From the NCBI RefSeq assembly GCF_050586465.1, contig NZ_JBOCEG010000003.1, positions 62,001-126,000 on the forward strand: a stretch of 64,000 nt of DNA. The letters run 5' to 3'. This document shows positions 18,059-26,147 of the stretch, in pieces. The position numbers and the translations under genes are program-made. Source of the stretch: CAJXYS01 sp913063035 (GTDB lineage Bacteria; Pseudomonadota; Alphaproteobacteria; Rhodobacterales; Rhodobacteraceae). Every line of letters begins with the position of its first letter. Position 1 is the first letter of the stretch. The notes beneath the pieces were generated by a model. It saw only the letters and a program-made list of their open reading frames with translations. It ran no database searches and was not told the DNA's origin.

Positions 18059-19024
18059 TCACTCGGCGAGGTGGCAGGCCACGCGGGTGTCGCCGATGGT
18101 GCGCATCTCCGGGCGTTCGCGCGCGCAGCGTTCCGTCGCGATGGGGCAGCGCGGATGAAAGGCGCAGCCCGAGGGCGGGTTGATCGCGTCGGGGATCTCG
18201 CCCTGGGGCGGGTTCACCTCGCGGCCGAAGGCGTCCATGCGCGGGGCCGCGTCGAACAGCATCTGGGTATAGGGATGCTTCGGCTCGGTGAAGAGCCGGT
18301 CGCGCGGGGCCTCCTCGACCAGCCGGCCGAGATAGAGCACACCGATCCGGTCGGCCATGTGCTGGACCACCGTCAGGTCGTGGCTGATGAAGAGATAGGT
18401 CAGCCCCAATTCCTCGCGCAGGTCGCTCATCAGGTTCAGCACCTGTGCCTGCACCGACACGTCCAGCGCGGAGGTGGGTTCGTCGCAGACGATCACCCGC
18501 GGGTTGGAGGCGAGCGCGCGGGCGATGCAGATCCGCTGGCGTTGCCCGCCCGAGAACTCGTGCGGGAATTTCGACGCGTCATGGGCCGAGAGCCCCACCT
18601 GTTCCAGAAGCTTCTCGGCCAGGCCTTCGGTATCGCCGCCGCGGTGGCTCACCGGCTCGACGATGATGTCGCGCACCCGCCAGCGCGGGTTGAGCGAGGC
18701 ATAGGGATCCTGGAAGATCATCTGCACGTCCGAGCGAATCCGGTCGACCTTGGCGGCATCCGGTTCATGGGACAGGTCGATGCCCTCGATCTCGACGCTG
18801 CCCCCGCTGGGCGACAGTAGCCCCACGACGATCTTGCCGATGGTCGACTTGCCCGACCCGCTCTCGCCCACCAGCGCGTAGACGGTCTTTTCCTCGACGT
18901 CGAAATCGACGTCGGAGACGGCGGTCAGGTAGGCCTTGGGCCGGCGTTCGAGAACGCGGTTCAGCCAGGGCTTGGAAACGTCGAAGATGCGCGTCAGCCC
19001 ACGGACGGAAATCAGCGAGCTCAT
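18059..19024 (-). CDS. Peptide ABC transporter ATP-binding protein (DppF/OppF type)
   Basis: 321 residues with Walker A GESGSGKST near residue 54, signature FSGGQRQR near 156, Walker B VIVCDEPTSALD, and the C-terminal oligopeptide-binding extension with the GCAFHPRCPIA cysteine motif. Cytoplasmic ATPase that powers peptide import as a heterodimer with the product of the next gene upstream. Its start overlaps the previous gene's stop by 4 bases, so they are translationally coupled. Confidence 0.94.
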   Translation of the reverse strand: MSSLISVRGLTRIFDVSKPWLNRVLERRPKAYLTAVSDVDFDVEEKTVYALVGESGSGKSTIGKIVVGLLSPSGGSVEIEGIDLSHEPDAAKVDRIRSDVQMIFQDPYASLNPRWRVRDIIVEPVSHRGGDTEGLAEKLLEQVGLSAHDASKFPHEFSGGQRQRICIARALASNPRVIVCDEPTSALDVSVQAQVLNLMSDLREELGLTYLFISHDLTVVQHMADRIGVLYLGRLVEEAPRDRLFTEPKHPYTQMLFDAAPRMDAFGREVNPPQGEIPDAINPPSGCAFHPRCPIATERCARERPEMRTIGDTRVACHLAE

Positions 19025-20025
19025 GCAGCGTTTTCCTCTTTCTCGGGGTCAAGGGGGAACCAGCAGGCCGCGCGGCCCCCGCAGGCCCCGAGGCTGGGGG
19101 CCGGCTCCTGGCGGCATTTCTCTTCAGCGCGGTCGCAGCGCGGATGGAAGGGGCAGCCCGTTGGCAGGGCGTTCAGCCGCGGCATGGCGCCCGGGATCTG
19201 GCGCAGCCGGCGGTGGCCGAGGCTCGCCCGCGGGGTGGAGGCCATGAGGCCGGCCGTATAGGGATGGCGCGCGGTCTCGACGACCTCCTGCACCGGGCCG
19301 AGTTCCACCAGCCGGCCGGCATACATCACCGCAACGCGGTCCGCGGCTTCGGCGATCACGCCCATGTCGTGGGTGACCAGCATCACCGCGACGCCCTTCT
19401 CGCGGCAGAGCCGCTTCAGCAGCGCGATGATCTGCGCCTGCACGCTGACGTCGAGCGCGGTGGTGGGCTCGTCCGCGATCACCAGGTCCGGCTCGGCGCA
19501 GAGCGCGAGCGCGATCACGACGCGCTGGCGCATGCCGCCCGAGAACTCGTGCGGGTAACTGTCGATGCGCGACCGCGCCGCCGGGATGCCGACCTCTTCG
19601 AGCGCGGCGATAGCCCGCTCCCGCGCCTTGGACTGCGAGACGTCCAGATGCTCGAGGATCGTCTCGGTCAGCTGGTCGCCGATGGTCAGCAGCGGGTTGA
19701 GCGAGGTCAGCGGGTCCTGGAAGATCATGCCGATCTTGTCGCCGCGGATATGGCGCATCTTGTCCCGCGGCAGACGGTCTATCCGCTGCCCGTTGAGGAG
19801 GATCTCGCCCCCGGCGATCCGCGCCGGCGGGTCCAGCAGCCCGATCACCGCGTTGCCGGTCATGGATTTGCCGGCGCCGGATTCGCCCACGACGCCCAGG
19901 ATCTCGCCCCGGCGGATGTCGTAGCTGACGCCGTCGGTCGGGCGCAGGATGCCCGCGCGGGTGGGAATCTCGACCACGAGGTCGCGGACGGAAAGCACGG
20001 GGGGCGCGTCTGTGGTCTGGGTCAT
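19021..20025 (-). CDS. Peptide ABC transporter ATP-binding protein (DppD/OppD type)
   Basis: 334 residues from ATG 20025 (gaggctgag upstream), shorter than the longest open frame. Walker A GESGAGKSM, signature FSGGMRQR, Walker B VIADEPTTALD and the C-terminal GCPFHPRCDRA motif identify the DppD partner. The Walker A has KSM in place of the more usual KST/KSV. It overlaps both neighbours by 4 bases, giving a tightly coupled permease/ATPase block. Confidence 0.94.
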   Translation of the reverse strand: MTQTTDAPPVLSVRDLVVEIPTRAGILRPTDGVSYDIRRGEILGVVGESGAGKSMTGNAVIGLLDPPARIAGGEILLNGQRIDRLPRDKMRHIRGDKIGMIFQDPLTSLNPLLTIGDQLTETILEHLDVSQSKARERAIAALEEVGIPAARSRIDSYPHEFSGGMRQRVVIALALCAEPDLVIADEPTTALDVSVQAQIIALLKRLCREKGVAVMLVTHDMGVIAEAADRVAVMYAGRLVELGPVQEVVETARHPYTAGLMASTPRASLGHRRLRQIPGAMPRLNALPTGCPFHPRCDRAEEKCRQEPAPSLGACGGRAACWFPLDPEKEENAA

Positions 20026-20978
20026 CTCAGCCTCGGGTTCAGCGCGTCGCGGAGCCAGTCGCCCAGCAGGTTGATCGAGAGCGCCAGCGCGAGCAGGGTG
20101 ACGGCGGGGAAGAACAGGATCCACCACTCGCCCGAGAACATGAATTCCTGCCCGATGCGGATCAGGGTGCCCAGCGACGGCTTCGTCGGCGGCGCGCCCA
20201 CGCCCAGGAAGCTGAGCGTCGCCTCGGCGATGATCGCCAGCGCCAGGCTGATCGTGGCGATCACCAGAACCGGGTTGAGCACATTGGGCAGGATATGGCG
20301 CAGCATGATCCCCGGGCCCGAGCGCCCGATCATCCGCGCGGCCTGCACGTATTCCTTGTTCTTCTCGACCAGCGTGGCGCCGCGCACCACGCGGGCGAAC
20401 TGCACCCAGTCGCTCAGGCCGATCGCCAGGATCAGCACCCAGATCGCCATCTGGTCGCGGTATTCCGGCGGCGTGATGCCCTTGGCGATGCCGAAGATCA
20501 GCATCGCCACCAGGATCGCCGGGAAGGTCAGCTGCACATCGGCGATCCGCATGATGATCGTCTCGGTCCAGCCGCCGATATAGGCCGCCACCAGCCCGAG
20601 CGTGACGCCGATCACCATCGCCAGCAGCACCGCCGCGAACCCCACGAAGAGCGAGATCCGCATCCCGAACAGGATCGTCGAGAAGACGTCGCGGCCCTGG
20701 TCGTCGGTGCCCATCAGGAAGAACTCGCCGGTGAAGGCGTTGGCCTCGCCCGGGGGCGTGAAGCCGTTCATCAGGTTCAGCGTCGCCGGGTCGAAGGGAT
20801 CGTGCGGCGCGATCAGCGGCGCGAAGACCGCCGCCAGCACCAGCGTCAGCACCACGAGGAAGCTGATCACCGCCACCGGCGCGCGGCGGAAGGAATAGGC
20901 GAAATCGCTGTCCCAGGCGCGCTTGAGCCGGCGCATGGCACGGGCCTCGCGCACGGGGCTGAGGGGGGTGTCGCTCAT
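20022..20978 (-). CDS. Peptide ABC transporter permease (DppC/OppC type)
   Basis: 318 residues from ATG 20978 (ggggaaga upstream). N-terminal OppC-type segment, then a BPD permease domain with about six helices; the EAA loop is around AARMIGRSGPGIMLRHILPN near residue 218. A ~25-residue insertion between helices (ITPPEYRDQ region) is visible. Forms the inner-membrane channel with the DppB-type protein. Start overlaps the upstream stop by 4 bases. Confidence 0.93.
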   Translation of the reverse strand: MSDTPLSPVREARAMRRLKRAWDSDFAYSFRRAPVAVISFLVVLTLVLAAVFAPLIAPHDPFDPATLNLMNGFTPPGEANAFTGEFFLMGTDDQGRDVFSTILFGMRISLFVGFAAVLLAMVIGVTLGLVAAYIGGWTETIIMRIADVQLTFPAILVAMLIFGIAKGITPPEYRDQMAIWVLILAIGLSDWVQFARVVRGATLVEKNKEYVQAARMIGRSGPGIMLRHILPNVLNPVLVIATISLALAIIAEATLSFLGVGAPPTKPSLGTLIRIGQEFMFSGEWWILFFPAVTLLALALSINLLGDWLRDALNPRLR

Positions 20979-21964
20979 GTCGTCTTCCCCGATGTGCGGT
21001 CCACGCGCAGGCGCGGATCGATGGCGAAATAGAGCAGGTCGACGATCAGGTTGATGCCCACGAACATGACCGAGATCAGCATCAGGTAGGCGGCCATGAC
21101 GGGAATGTCGACGAACTGGATCGCGTTGATGAACAAGAGTCCCACGCCCGGCCACTGGAACACCGTCTCGGTGATGATGGCGAAGGCGATGATCGAGCCG
21201 AGCTGCAGACCGGTGATGGTGATCACCGGCACCAGCGTGTTCTTCAGCGCGTGGTGGAAATTGATCGCGCGCTCGCGCAGCCCGCGGGCGCGGGCGAAGC
21301 GGATGTAATCCTGCCGCAGCACCTCGAGCATCTCGGTGCGCACCAGCCGCATGATCAGCGTCATCTGGTAGAGCCCCAGCGTGATCGCCGGCAGGATCAG
21401 CGCCTTCAGCCCGCTTTCGGTCAGGAAGCCCGTTGTCCACCATCCGCCGACGGAGGTGACCGCGCCGCGCCCGAAGGACGGCAGCCATCCGAGCTCGACC
21501 GAGAAGAGGTAGATCAGCAGGATCCCGATCAGGAAGGTCGGCAGCGACACGCCGACAAGGCTCAGCGTCATGATCGCGTTGGCCGCGACGCCGCGGCGCC
21601 GGATCGCCGTGAAGACACCCAGCCCGATCCCCGCCACCATGGCGAAGATCCCCGACACGAAGGCCAGTTCCAGCGTCGCCGGCAGGCGTTCGAGCAGGAT
21701 GTCGCCGACCTCGCGGCCCTGGCGGTAGCTCAGCCCGAAATTGCCCTGCGCCGCCTGTTCGAGGAAGCGCCAGTACTGGACGGGGAAGGGCTGGTCGAGT
21801 CCCAGCGTCTCGCGCAGGCGCTCGATATCGGCCTGGGTGCGCTCCTGGCCCAGCATGTTATCGACCGGGTCGCCGACGAAGCGGAACATCGAGAAGGCCA
21901 CGAGGCCCACGACGAGCAGCACGAGGACGGACTGGGCGACGCGTCGGATGATGTAGGCGAGCAT
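20975..21964 (-). CDS. Peptide ABC transporter permease (DppB/OppB type)
   Basis: 329 residues. The N-terminal helix MLAYIIRRVAQSVLVLLVVG and GDPVDNMLG motif are typical of OppB/DppB, followed by the BPD permease domain with the EAA loop at about residue 228 (ARARGLRERAINFHHALKN). Inner-membrane half-channel for peptide import. First of the four overlapping genes; an 82-base spacer with stem-loops separates it from the binding-protein gene. Confidence 0.93.
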   Translation of the reverse strand: MLAYIIRRVAQSVLVLLVVGLVAFSMFRFVGDPVDNMLGQERTQADIERLRETLGLDQPFPVQYWRFLEQAAQGNFGLSYRQGREVGDILLERLPATLELAFVSGIFAMVAGIGLGVFTAIRRRGVAANAIMTLSLVGVSLPTFLIGILLIYLFSVELGWLPSFGRGAVTSVGGWWTTGFLTESGLKALILPAITLGLYQMTLIMRLVRTEMLEVLRQDYIRFARARGLRERAINFHHALKNTLVPVITITGLQLGSIIAFAIITETVFQWPGVGLLFINAIQFVDIPVMAAYLMLISVMFVGINLIVDLLYFAIDPRLRVDRTSGKTT

Positions 21965-21982
21965 GGCGGCTCCGTTACAGGA

Positions 21983-22037
21983 CGGCGCCGCACCCCGGAA
22001 CGGAGCACGGCGCCGGCGGGGCGGGCCCGTAGGCCCG
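21983..22037 (-). promoter_or_regulatory. Intercistronic stem-loops after the peptide-binding-protein gene
   Basis: On the transcribed strand CGGGCC-TACG-GGCCCG (22037-22022) is a perfect 6-bp stem closed by a UACG tetraloop, and the two CGGCGCCG octamers at 21983-21990 and 22008-22015 can pair. No T-run. Likely a 3' stabiliser that raises binding-protein mRNA over permease mRNA. Confidence 0.45.
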
Positions 22038-22046
22038 GCCCATGCT

Positions 22047-23624
22047 TCAGTTCATGGTGAAGAACTTCATCTTCGGGTCGTCCTCGGGGCTGACATCGAT
22101 GCCGACGGCATCCGTCATCCCCCAGTTCAGCACCTGGTGGTGGATCGGGATGTAGAGCTGCTCGTCCTGCACCACTTCCCAGATCGACTGGATGGTGGCG
22201 TTGCGCGCGTCGAGATCGGTCTCGGAGGCAAGGCTCACGATCATCTCGTCGAGCTCCGGGTTGGAGTAGCCGGTCCCGTTCCAGCTGCCGCGCTCGGAGC
22301 CGCGGGTGTGGACGAGGAAGTTGAAGATGTATTCCGAGTCGTAGGTCGGCACGCCCCAGCCCAGCATGTAGAAGTCGGTCTCGCCGTTGGTGATCAGCGG
22401 GAAGTGCTGCGCCTTGGGCTTGGCGTCGAGGTTCACGGTCACCCCGATCTGGGCCAGCATGCCGACGGCCGCCTGGCAGATCGCCTCGTCGTTAATGTAG
22501 CGATCGTTCGGGCAGTCGAGCTGGATCGAGAACCCGTCGCCGTAGCCCGCCTCTGCCATCAGCGCCTTGGCGGCGTCGATGTCGGTGGTCGCCTGGTCCA
22601 TCTCTTCCGACCAGCCGTTGACGAAGGGCGGCGCGATCATGCCCGCGGGCTGCGACTGCCCGCGCATCACCACCTGCTGGATGGCCTCGCGGTTGATGGC
22701 CATCGACATGGCCTTGCGCACGCGCACGTCCGCCAGCGGGTTCGCGCCCTCGACGTCGTCATTGGCGATGTCGTCGGCGCCCATGTTCATGCCGAAGAAG
22801 ATGACCCGGTTCTGCGGCGCGGTCTTGACGACCAGCCCCTCGGTGTCGGCCACGCGGCCGAGGTCCTGCACCGGCACGTCCTGGATGAAGTCCACCTCGC
22901 CGGAGAGCAGCGCGGCGACGCGGGTCGCGGCGTTCTGGATCGGGGTGTAGACGATCTCGGTCACGTCCAGCGGGAACTGGTCCATGCCCCAGTAATCTTC
23001 GTTCTGGGTGAGCACGGTCTTCACGTCCGGCTCGCGCGAGACGAGCTTGTAGGCACCGGTGCCGTTGGTGTTGGTGGAAGCGAAGGTCGTCTCGCCCGCC
23101 TCGACCTGCTGCACGTCGACCGCGCCATTGGCCTCCGCCCAGCCCTTGTCCATCATGAACAGGTTGGTGAGGTTCGAGGGCAGGATCGGGTTCGGCCCGT
23201 CGGTCACGAATTCCACGGTGTGATCGCCCACCGCGCGCACCTCGGTGATCGAGGAGAGCAGCTCCTTCATGTTGGAGTTCTCGGATTTCGCGCGGTTGAT
23301 CGAGAAGACCACGTCCTCGGCGGTGAAAGCGGCGCCGTCATGGAAGGTGACGCCCTGGCGCAGGTTGAACACCCAGACGTTCGGATCGCCGTCCTTGGGC
23401 GCCCAGTCGGTGGCGAGCGCGGCCTGGAAGGCCCCGGTCATGTCGCGGATGATCAGGGGCTCGTACATCTGGTGGGCCAGCGTGTGCGTCGGGCCCTCGT
23501 TCTGGGCATGCGGGTCGAGCGTGAGCGAATCGCCCGCGCGCGCCCAGCGCAGCGTTTCGGCCGGGGCGCCGATCGCGGTGGTCGCGAGCAGCGCGGCGGC
23601 AAGAAGGCCGGTCGTCGGTTTCAT
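22047..23624 (-). CDS. Family 5 periplasmic peptide-binding protein (DppA type)
   Basis: 525 residues with Sec signal MKPTTGLLAAALLATTAIG (cleavage near APAE) and an SBP family 5 fold: DSLTLDPHAQNEGPTHTLAH, MYEPLI, WVFNLRQGVTFHDGAAFTAEDV. Start supported by agggaga 10-16 bases upstream. It is the first gene of the operon and supplies ligand to the DppBCDF complex. SBP family 5 includes dipeptide, oligopeptide and glutathione binders; specificity cannot be read here. Confidence 0.93.
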   Translation of the reverse strand: MKPTTGLLAAALLATTAIGAPAETLRWARAGDSLTLDPHAQNEGPTHTLAHQMYEPLIIRDMTGAFQAALATDWAPKDGDPNVWVFNLRQGVTFHDGAAFTAEDVVFSINRAKSENSNMKELLSSITEVRAVGDHTVEFVTDGPNPILPSNLTNLFMMDKGWAEANGAVDVQQVEAGETTFASTNTNGTGAYKLVSREPDVKTVLTQNEDYWGMDQFPLDVTEIVYTPIQNAATRVAALLSGEVDFIQDVPVQDLGRVADTEGLVVKTAPQNRVIFFGMNMGADDIANDDVEGANPLADVRVRKAMSMAINREAIQQVVMRGQSQPAGMIAPPFVNGWSEEMDQATTDIDAAKALMAEAGYGDGFSIQLDCPNDRYINDEAICQAAVGMLAQIGVTVNLDAKPKAQHFPLITNGETDFYMLGWGVPTYDSEYIFNFLVHTRGSERGSWNGTGYSNPELDEMIVSLASETDLDARNATIQSIWEVVQDEQLYIPIHHQVLNWGMTDAVGIDVSPEDDPKMKFFTMN

Positions 23625-23928
23625 AGGCTAGGTCTCCCTGTTGTAGCGGCCCCGGTTCGCGGGGGCCGTTCGACTGTGACGCTAGATTAACAGCACCGTG
23701 CCGACGGGCAAGGGATCGCTGCACCCGTGGCAACGCGTGGACGCAATGCCGTAGCGTCAGCCCGCGGGCGCGGCCCTCCGCGCCGCGCGCCGGGGCGGGC
23801 AGGGCGCGGGCCAGGCCACGGCGCATCACGGCCGCGGCGACGGGCTAACGGGGCCTGATCCAATGGTTTTTCCGGGCGCGTCGACAGGGGCCGCGCGGGG
23901 GCGGCCGGGTCCGGGCGCGCGGCCGGTC
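23625..23928 (-). other. Promoter region of the peptide ABC operon
   Basis: 304 bases without a supported gene. On the minus strand the 5' leader of the binding-protein gene carries a perfect 7-bp stem, CGGCCCC (23647-23653) with GGGGCCG (23662-23668), about 22 bases before the start codon. No clear regulator site recognised. Confidence 0.4.
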
Positions 23929-24123
23929 TCAGTTCTCGGCGTGCCGGGTCACCCAGAGCTTCACCGCGTCACGGGACGCGCCGTGGATTTCCCATTCGTC
24001 GAGCGGCAGGTGCCCCACCTCGTGTGGCGACACCGCCCGCGGCACCGCGTTGGGACGGGCCATCCAGAGCCAGGCGAGCGCGCCGTTCTCTTCGGTTTCC
24101 GCAATCAGCAGCTTCTTTTCCAT
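23929..24123 (-). CDS. Small hypothetical protein
   Basis: 64 residues from ATG 24123 with gagga about 8 bases upstream. Acidic, soluble, with no signal or membrane segment; contains LAWLWMARPNAVPRAVSPHEV and ends KLWVTRHAEN. I do not recognise a family. A good ribosome site and protein-like composition (W, H, N spread) argue that it is real. Confidence 0.5.
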   Translation of the reverse strand: MEKKLLIAETEENGALAWLWMARPNAVPRAVSPHEVGHLPLDEWEIHGASRDAVKLWVTRHAEN

Positions 24124-24278
24124 CGCGATCCTCGTCTCTGCCAGGCGGGCGCGTTCCCCAACGCGGACCGGGCAGCATAGCGGCGGATAGGAAAGTGTTG
24201 TCGATGCCGGACGTCCAAGGCAAGCATCTTCTGCCTTGCCGCCCCGCGGCGCGGCGTCCCGCCCCGGGGCAAGGGGCC

Positions 24279-24506
24279 TCAGGCGGTGCCGGAAATCTCG
24301 TCGCGCAGCGCGTCGCAGAGCGCGTCCCGGTCAAGGCCTTCCGCGGCGAGCGCGGCGTCGGACGCGGCGAGCAGGCGCGCGCGATCGGCCAGCCGGGCGG
24401 CACGCAGAACGCCGTCGAACAACCCGGCAATCGCCGCGGCGGCGGCGGCCAGCGGGGCCAGGACGGGGGCGTCGTGCTGCAGGGGGGTGCGGTCGATGAG
24501 GGCCAT
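24279..24506 (-). CDS. Small Ala-rich hypothetical protein
   Basis: 75 residues from ATG 24506 with ggagaga just upstream. Very Ala/Leu-rich, likely all-helical, with a possible amphipathic or weakly hydrophobic stretch VLAPLAAAAAAIAGLF. No recognised domain. The start is well supported but the composition is also what a GC-rich chance frame gives, hence modest confidence. Confidence 0.42.
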   Translation of the reverse strand: MALIDRTPLQHDAPVLAPLAAAAAAIAGLFDGVLRAARLADRARLLAASDAALAAEGLDRDALCDALRDEISGTA

Positions 24507-24644
24507 GTGTCTCTCCGGTCTGTCTTTGACCCGTTACATACGCGTATGCCGCGCTGCAGCAACAGCCGGCGGCGCAAAGTCGCTATGCGCCCTCTGCATG
24601 GCTTCGCAGCAAGCCATGCAATCCGCGCCGTTGTGAAAGCAAAT

Positions 24645-24704
24645 ATGACGCTACGGGTAAGAATTAGTTCCGTTGTGTTAGGGAATGTAACGAATTAGTC
24701 TGTA
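24645..24704 (+). promoter_or_regulatory. 60-bp conserved upstream element, copy 2 (putative promoter/operator)
   Basis: 50 of 60 bases match 8561-8620. TTGTGT (24673-24678) and TAGTCT (24696-24701) are 17 bases apart. GAATTAGT occurs twice (24661-24668 and 24692-24699), 31 bases apart, about three helical turns. The predicted start of transcription falls about 10 bases before ATG 24718, so ATG 24760 might be the real start of the first gene. Confidence 0.6.
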
Positions 24705-24717
24705 GGGCGACGCAAAA

Positions 24718-25467
24718 ATGGGAAATGCGGTCGATATCGTGGCAGAGCGTGAAACGCATATGACGGTCCGCGTGTGGCGCGGGCAGGGCGACCAGGGGAG
24801 ATACGAGTCCTTCGAGGTGCCCGAGCGCGAAAACCAGACCATTCTCGACGTGGTGACCTGGATCCAGCAGAACGCCGATCCCTCGCTCTCCTATCGGTAC
24901 GCCTGCCGGGTCGGGATGTGCGGCTCCTGCGCGATGACGGTCAACGGCAAGCCGCGCTGGACCTGCCGCACCCATGTCCAGAAGGTGCTCGACGGCGGCA
25001 TCCTGGAAATCGCGCCGCTGCGGAACATGCCGGTCATCAAGGACCTGGCCGCGGACATGAGCGGGTTCTTCGACAAGTGGGTGGCGGCCGAGGGCGTCTT
25101 TCATCCCACCGCGACCCGCACCCACGAGATCCCGAAGATCGACCCGCGCGAGGAAAAGCGCGTCGAGATCGACAACGCCATCGAATGCATCAATTGCGGG
25201 ATCTGCTACGCTGCCTGCGACGTGGTGGCGGCGAACCCCGATTACCTCGGCCCGGCGGCGCTGAACCGGGCCTGGACGCTGGTCAACGATCAGAAGGACG
25301 GCGCGCGCGACGCGCGGCTCGCCGCGGTCTCGGGCGGCGGCGGCTGCCATAACTGCCATTCGCAGCAGGGCTGCGTGCAGCACTGCCCGAACGAACTGAA
25401 CCCGACCGCCTCGATCGCCGGGCTCAAGCGCGAGACGGCCAAGTCCTTCTTCAAGTGGAGGCGCTGA
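24718..25467 (+). CDS. Succinate dehydrogenase/fumarate reductase-like iron-sulfur subunit
   Basis: 249 residues (235 if ATG 24760 is used). All three Fe-S centres are present: a 2Fe-2S ferredoxin set C63/C68/C71/C83 (YACRVGMCGSC), a 4Fe-4S set C157/C160/C163/C167 (CINCGICYAAC, followed by Asp where Pro is usual) and a 3Fe-4S set C213/C219/C223 (CHSQQGCVQHCP), with an extra Cys at 210. It passes electrons between the flavoprotein and the membrane anchor. First gene of a compact operon whose order B-C-D-A differs from the C-D-A-B order of housekeeping sdh operons. Confidence 0.92.
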   Translation: MGNAVDIVAERETHMTVRVWRGQGDQGRYESFEVPERENQTILDVVTWIQQNADPSLSYRYACRVGMCGSCAMTVNGKPRWTCRTHVQKVLDGGILEIAPLRNMPVIKDLAADMSGFFDKWVAAEGVFHPTATRTHEIPKIDPREEKRVEIDNAIECINCGICYAACDVVAANPDYLGPAALNRAWTLVNDQKDGARDARLAAVSGGGGCHNCHSQQGCVQHCPNELNPTASIAGLKRETAKSFFKWRR

Positions 25468-25470
25468 GCG

Positions 25471-25803
25471 ATGCTGGATCTCCGGCTCTACATGCTGCAA
25501 CGGATCACCGCCATCCTGATGGCACCGCTGGTGCTGACCCATATCGCGGTGATGGTCTACGCGATACAGGGCGGGCTTTCGGCGGCCGAGATCCTCGGGC
25601 GCACGCAGGGTTCGCTCGGCTGGGCGGCGTTCTACGGGCTGTTCGTCGCGGCGGTCTCGGTCCATGCCGCGATCGGCCTGCGCGCCATCCTGCACGAGAT
25701 GGCGGGGCTGCGCGGCACGGGGCTGGCGATCTTCACCTGGGCCGCGGGGCTGGGGCTCTTCGCGATGGGGGCACGGGCGGTCTACGCCGTGACGGCGGCA
25801 TGA
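25471..25803 (+). CDS. Sdh/Frd-like membrane anchor subunit (SdhC-like)
   Basis: 110 residues, three predicted helices. Carries the anchor signature LQRITAILMAPLVLTH near the N-terminus and the heme/quinone loop VHAAIGLRAIL near residue 67. Annotated from these motifs and from its position 3 bases after the iron-sulfur gene. Forms the quinone-reactive membrane anchor with the next gene's product. Confidence 0.85.
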   Translation: MLDLRLYMLQRITAILMAPLVLTHIAVMVYAIQGGLSAAEILGRTQGSLGWAAFYGLFVAAVSVHAAIGLRAILHEMAGLRGTGLAIFTWAAGLGLFAMGARAVYAVTAA

Positions 25804-26147
25804 GCCTGGCGCGGACCCACAGGTCGCACCCGCTTTGGTATGCCTACGCGCTGCACCGCGTCTCGGGGCTGCTGCTGGCGCTGTTCCTGCCGCTGCATTT
25901 CTGGGTGCTCTCCTTCGCGCTGACCGACCCGGCGCGGCTGGACGGGTTCCTGCACTGGGCCGATCTGCCCGCGGTGAAGCTGGCCGAGTTCGGCCTCGTC
26001 TTCCTGCTGGCGGTGCACATGTTCGGCGGGCTGCGGCTGATCGCGCTCGAATTCCTGCCCTGGTCGGGGCGCCAGAAGGCCTATGCGGCGGCGGCCGCGG
26101 CGCTGGCCTTCCTCGTCGCGGGGCTCTTCCTTCTGAGGGCCGTCTGA
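25800..26147 (+). CDS. Sdh/Frd-like membrane anchor subunit (SdhD-like)
   Basis: 115 residues from ATG 25800, overlapping the previous stop (ATGA). Three helices with a second copy of the anchor pattern: YALHRVSGLLLALFLPLHF and VHMFGGLRLIAL, the latter with the His expected as heme ligand. The two anchors look like diverged copies of one fold. Its stop overlaps the flavoprotein start by one base. Confidence 0.85.
   Translation: MSLARTHRSHPLWYAYALHRVSGLLLALFLPLHFWVLSFALTDPARLDGFLHWADLPAVKLAEFGLVFLLAVHMFGGLRLIALEFLPWSGRQKAYAAAAAALAFLVAGLFLLRAV

Noticed and set aside
21963..23690. 575-codon plus-strand frame opposite the DppA-type gene
   Set aside because: Antisense shadow; low-complexity Val/His/Arg/Gly composition.
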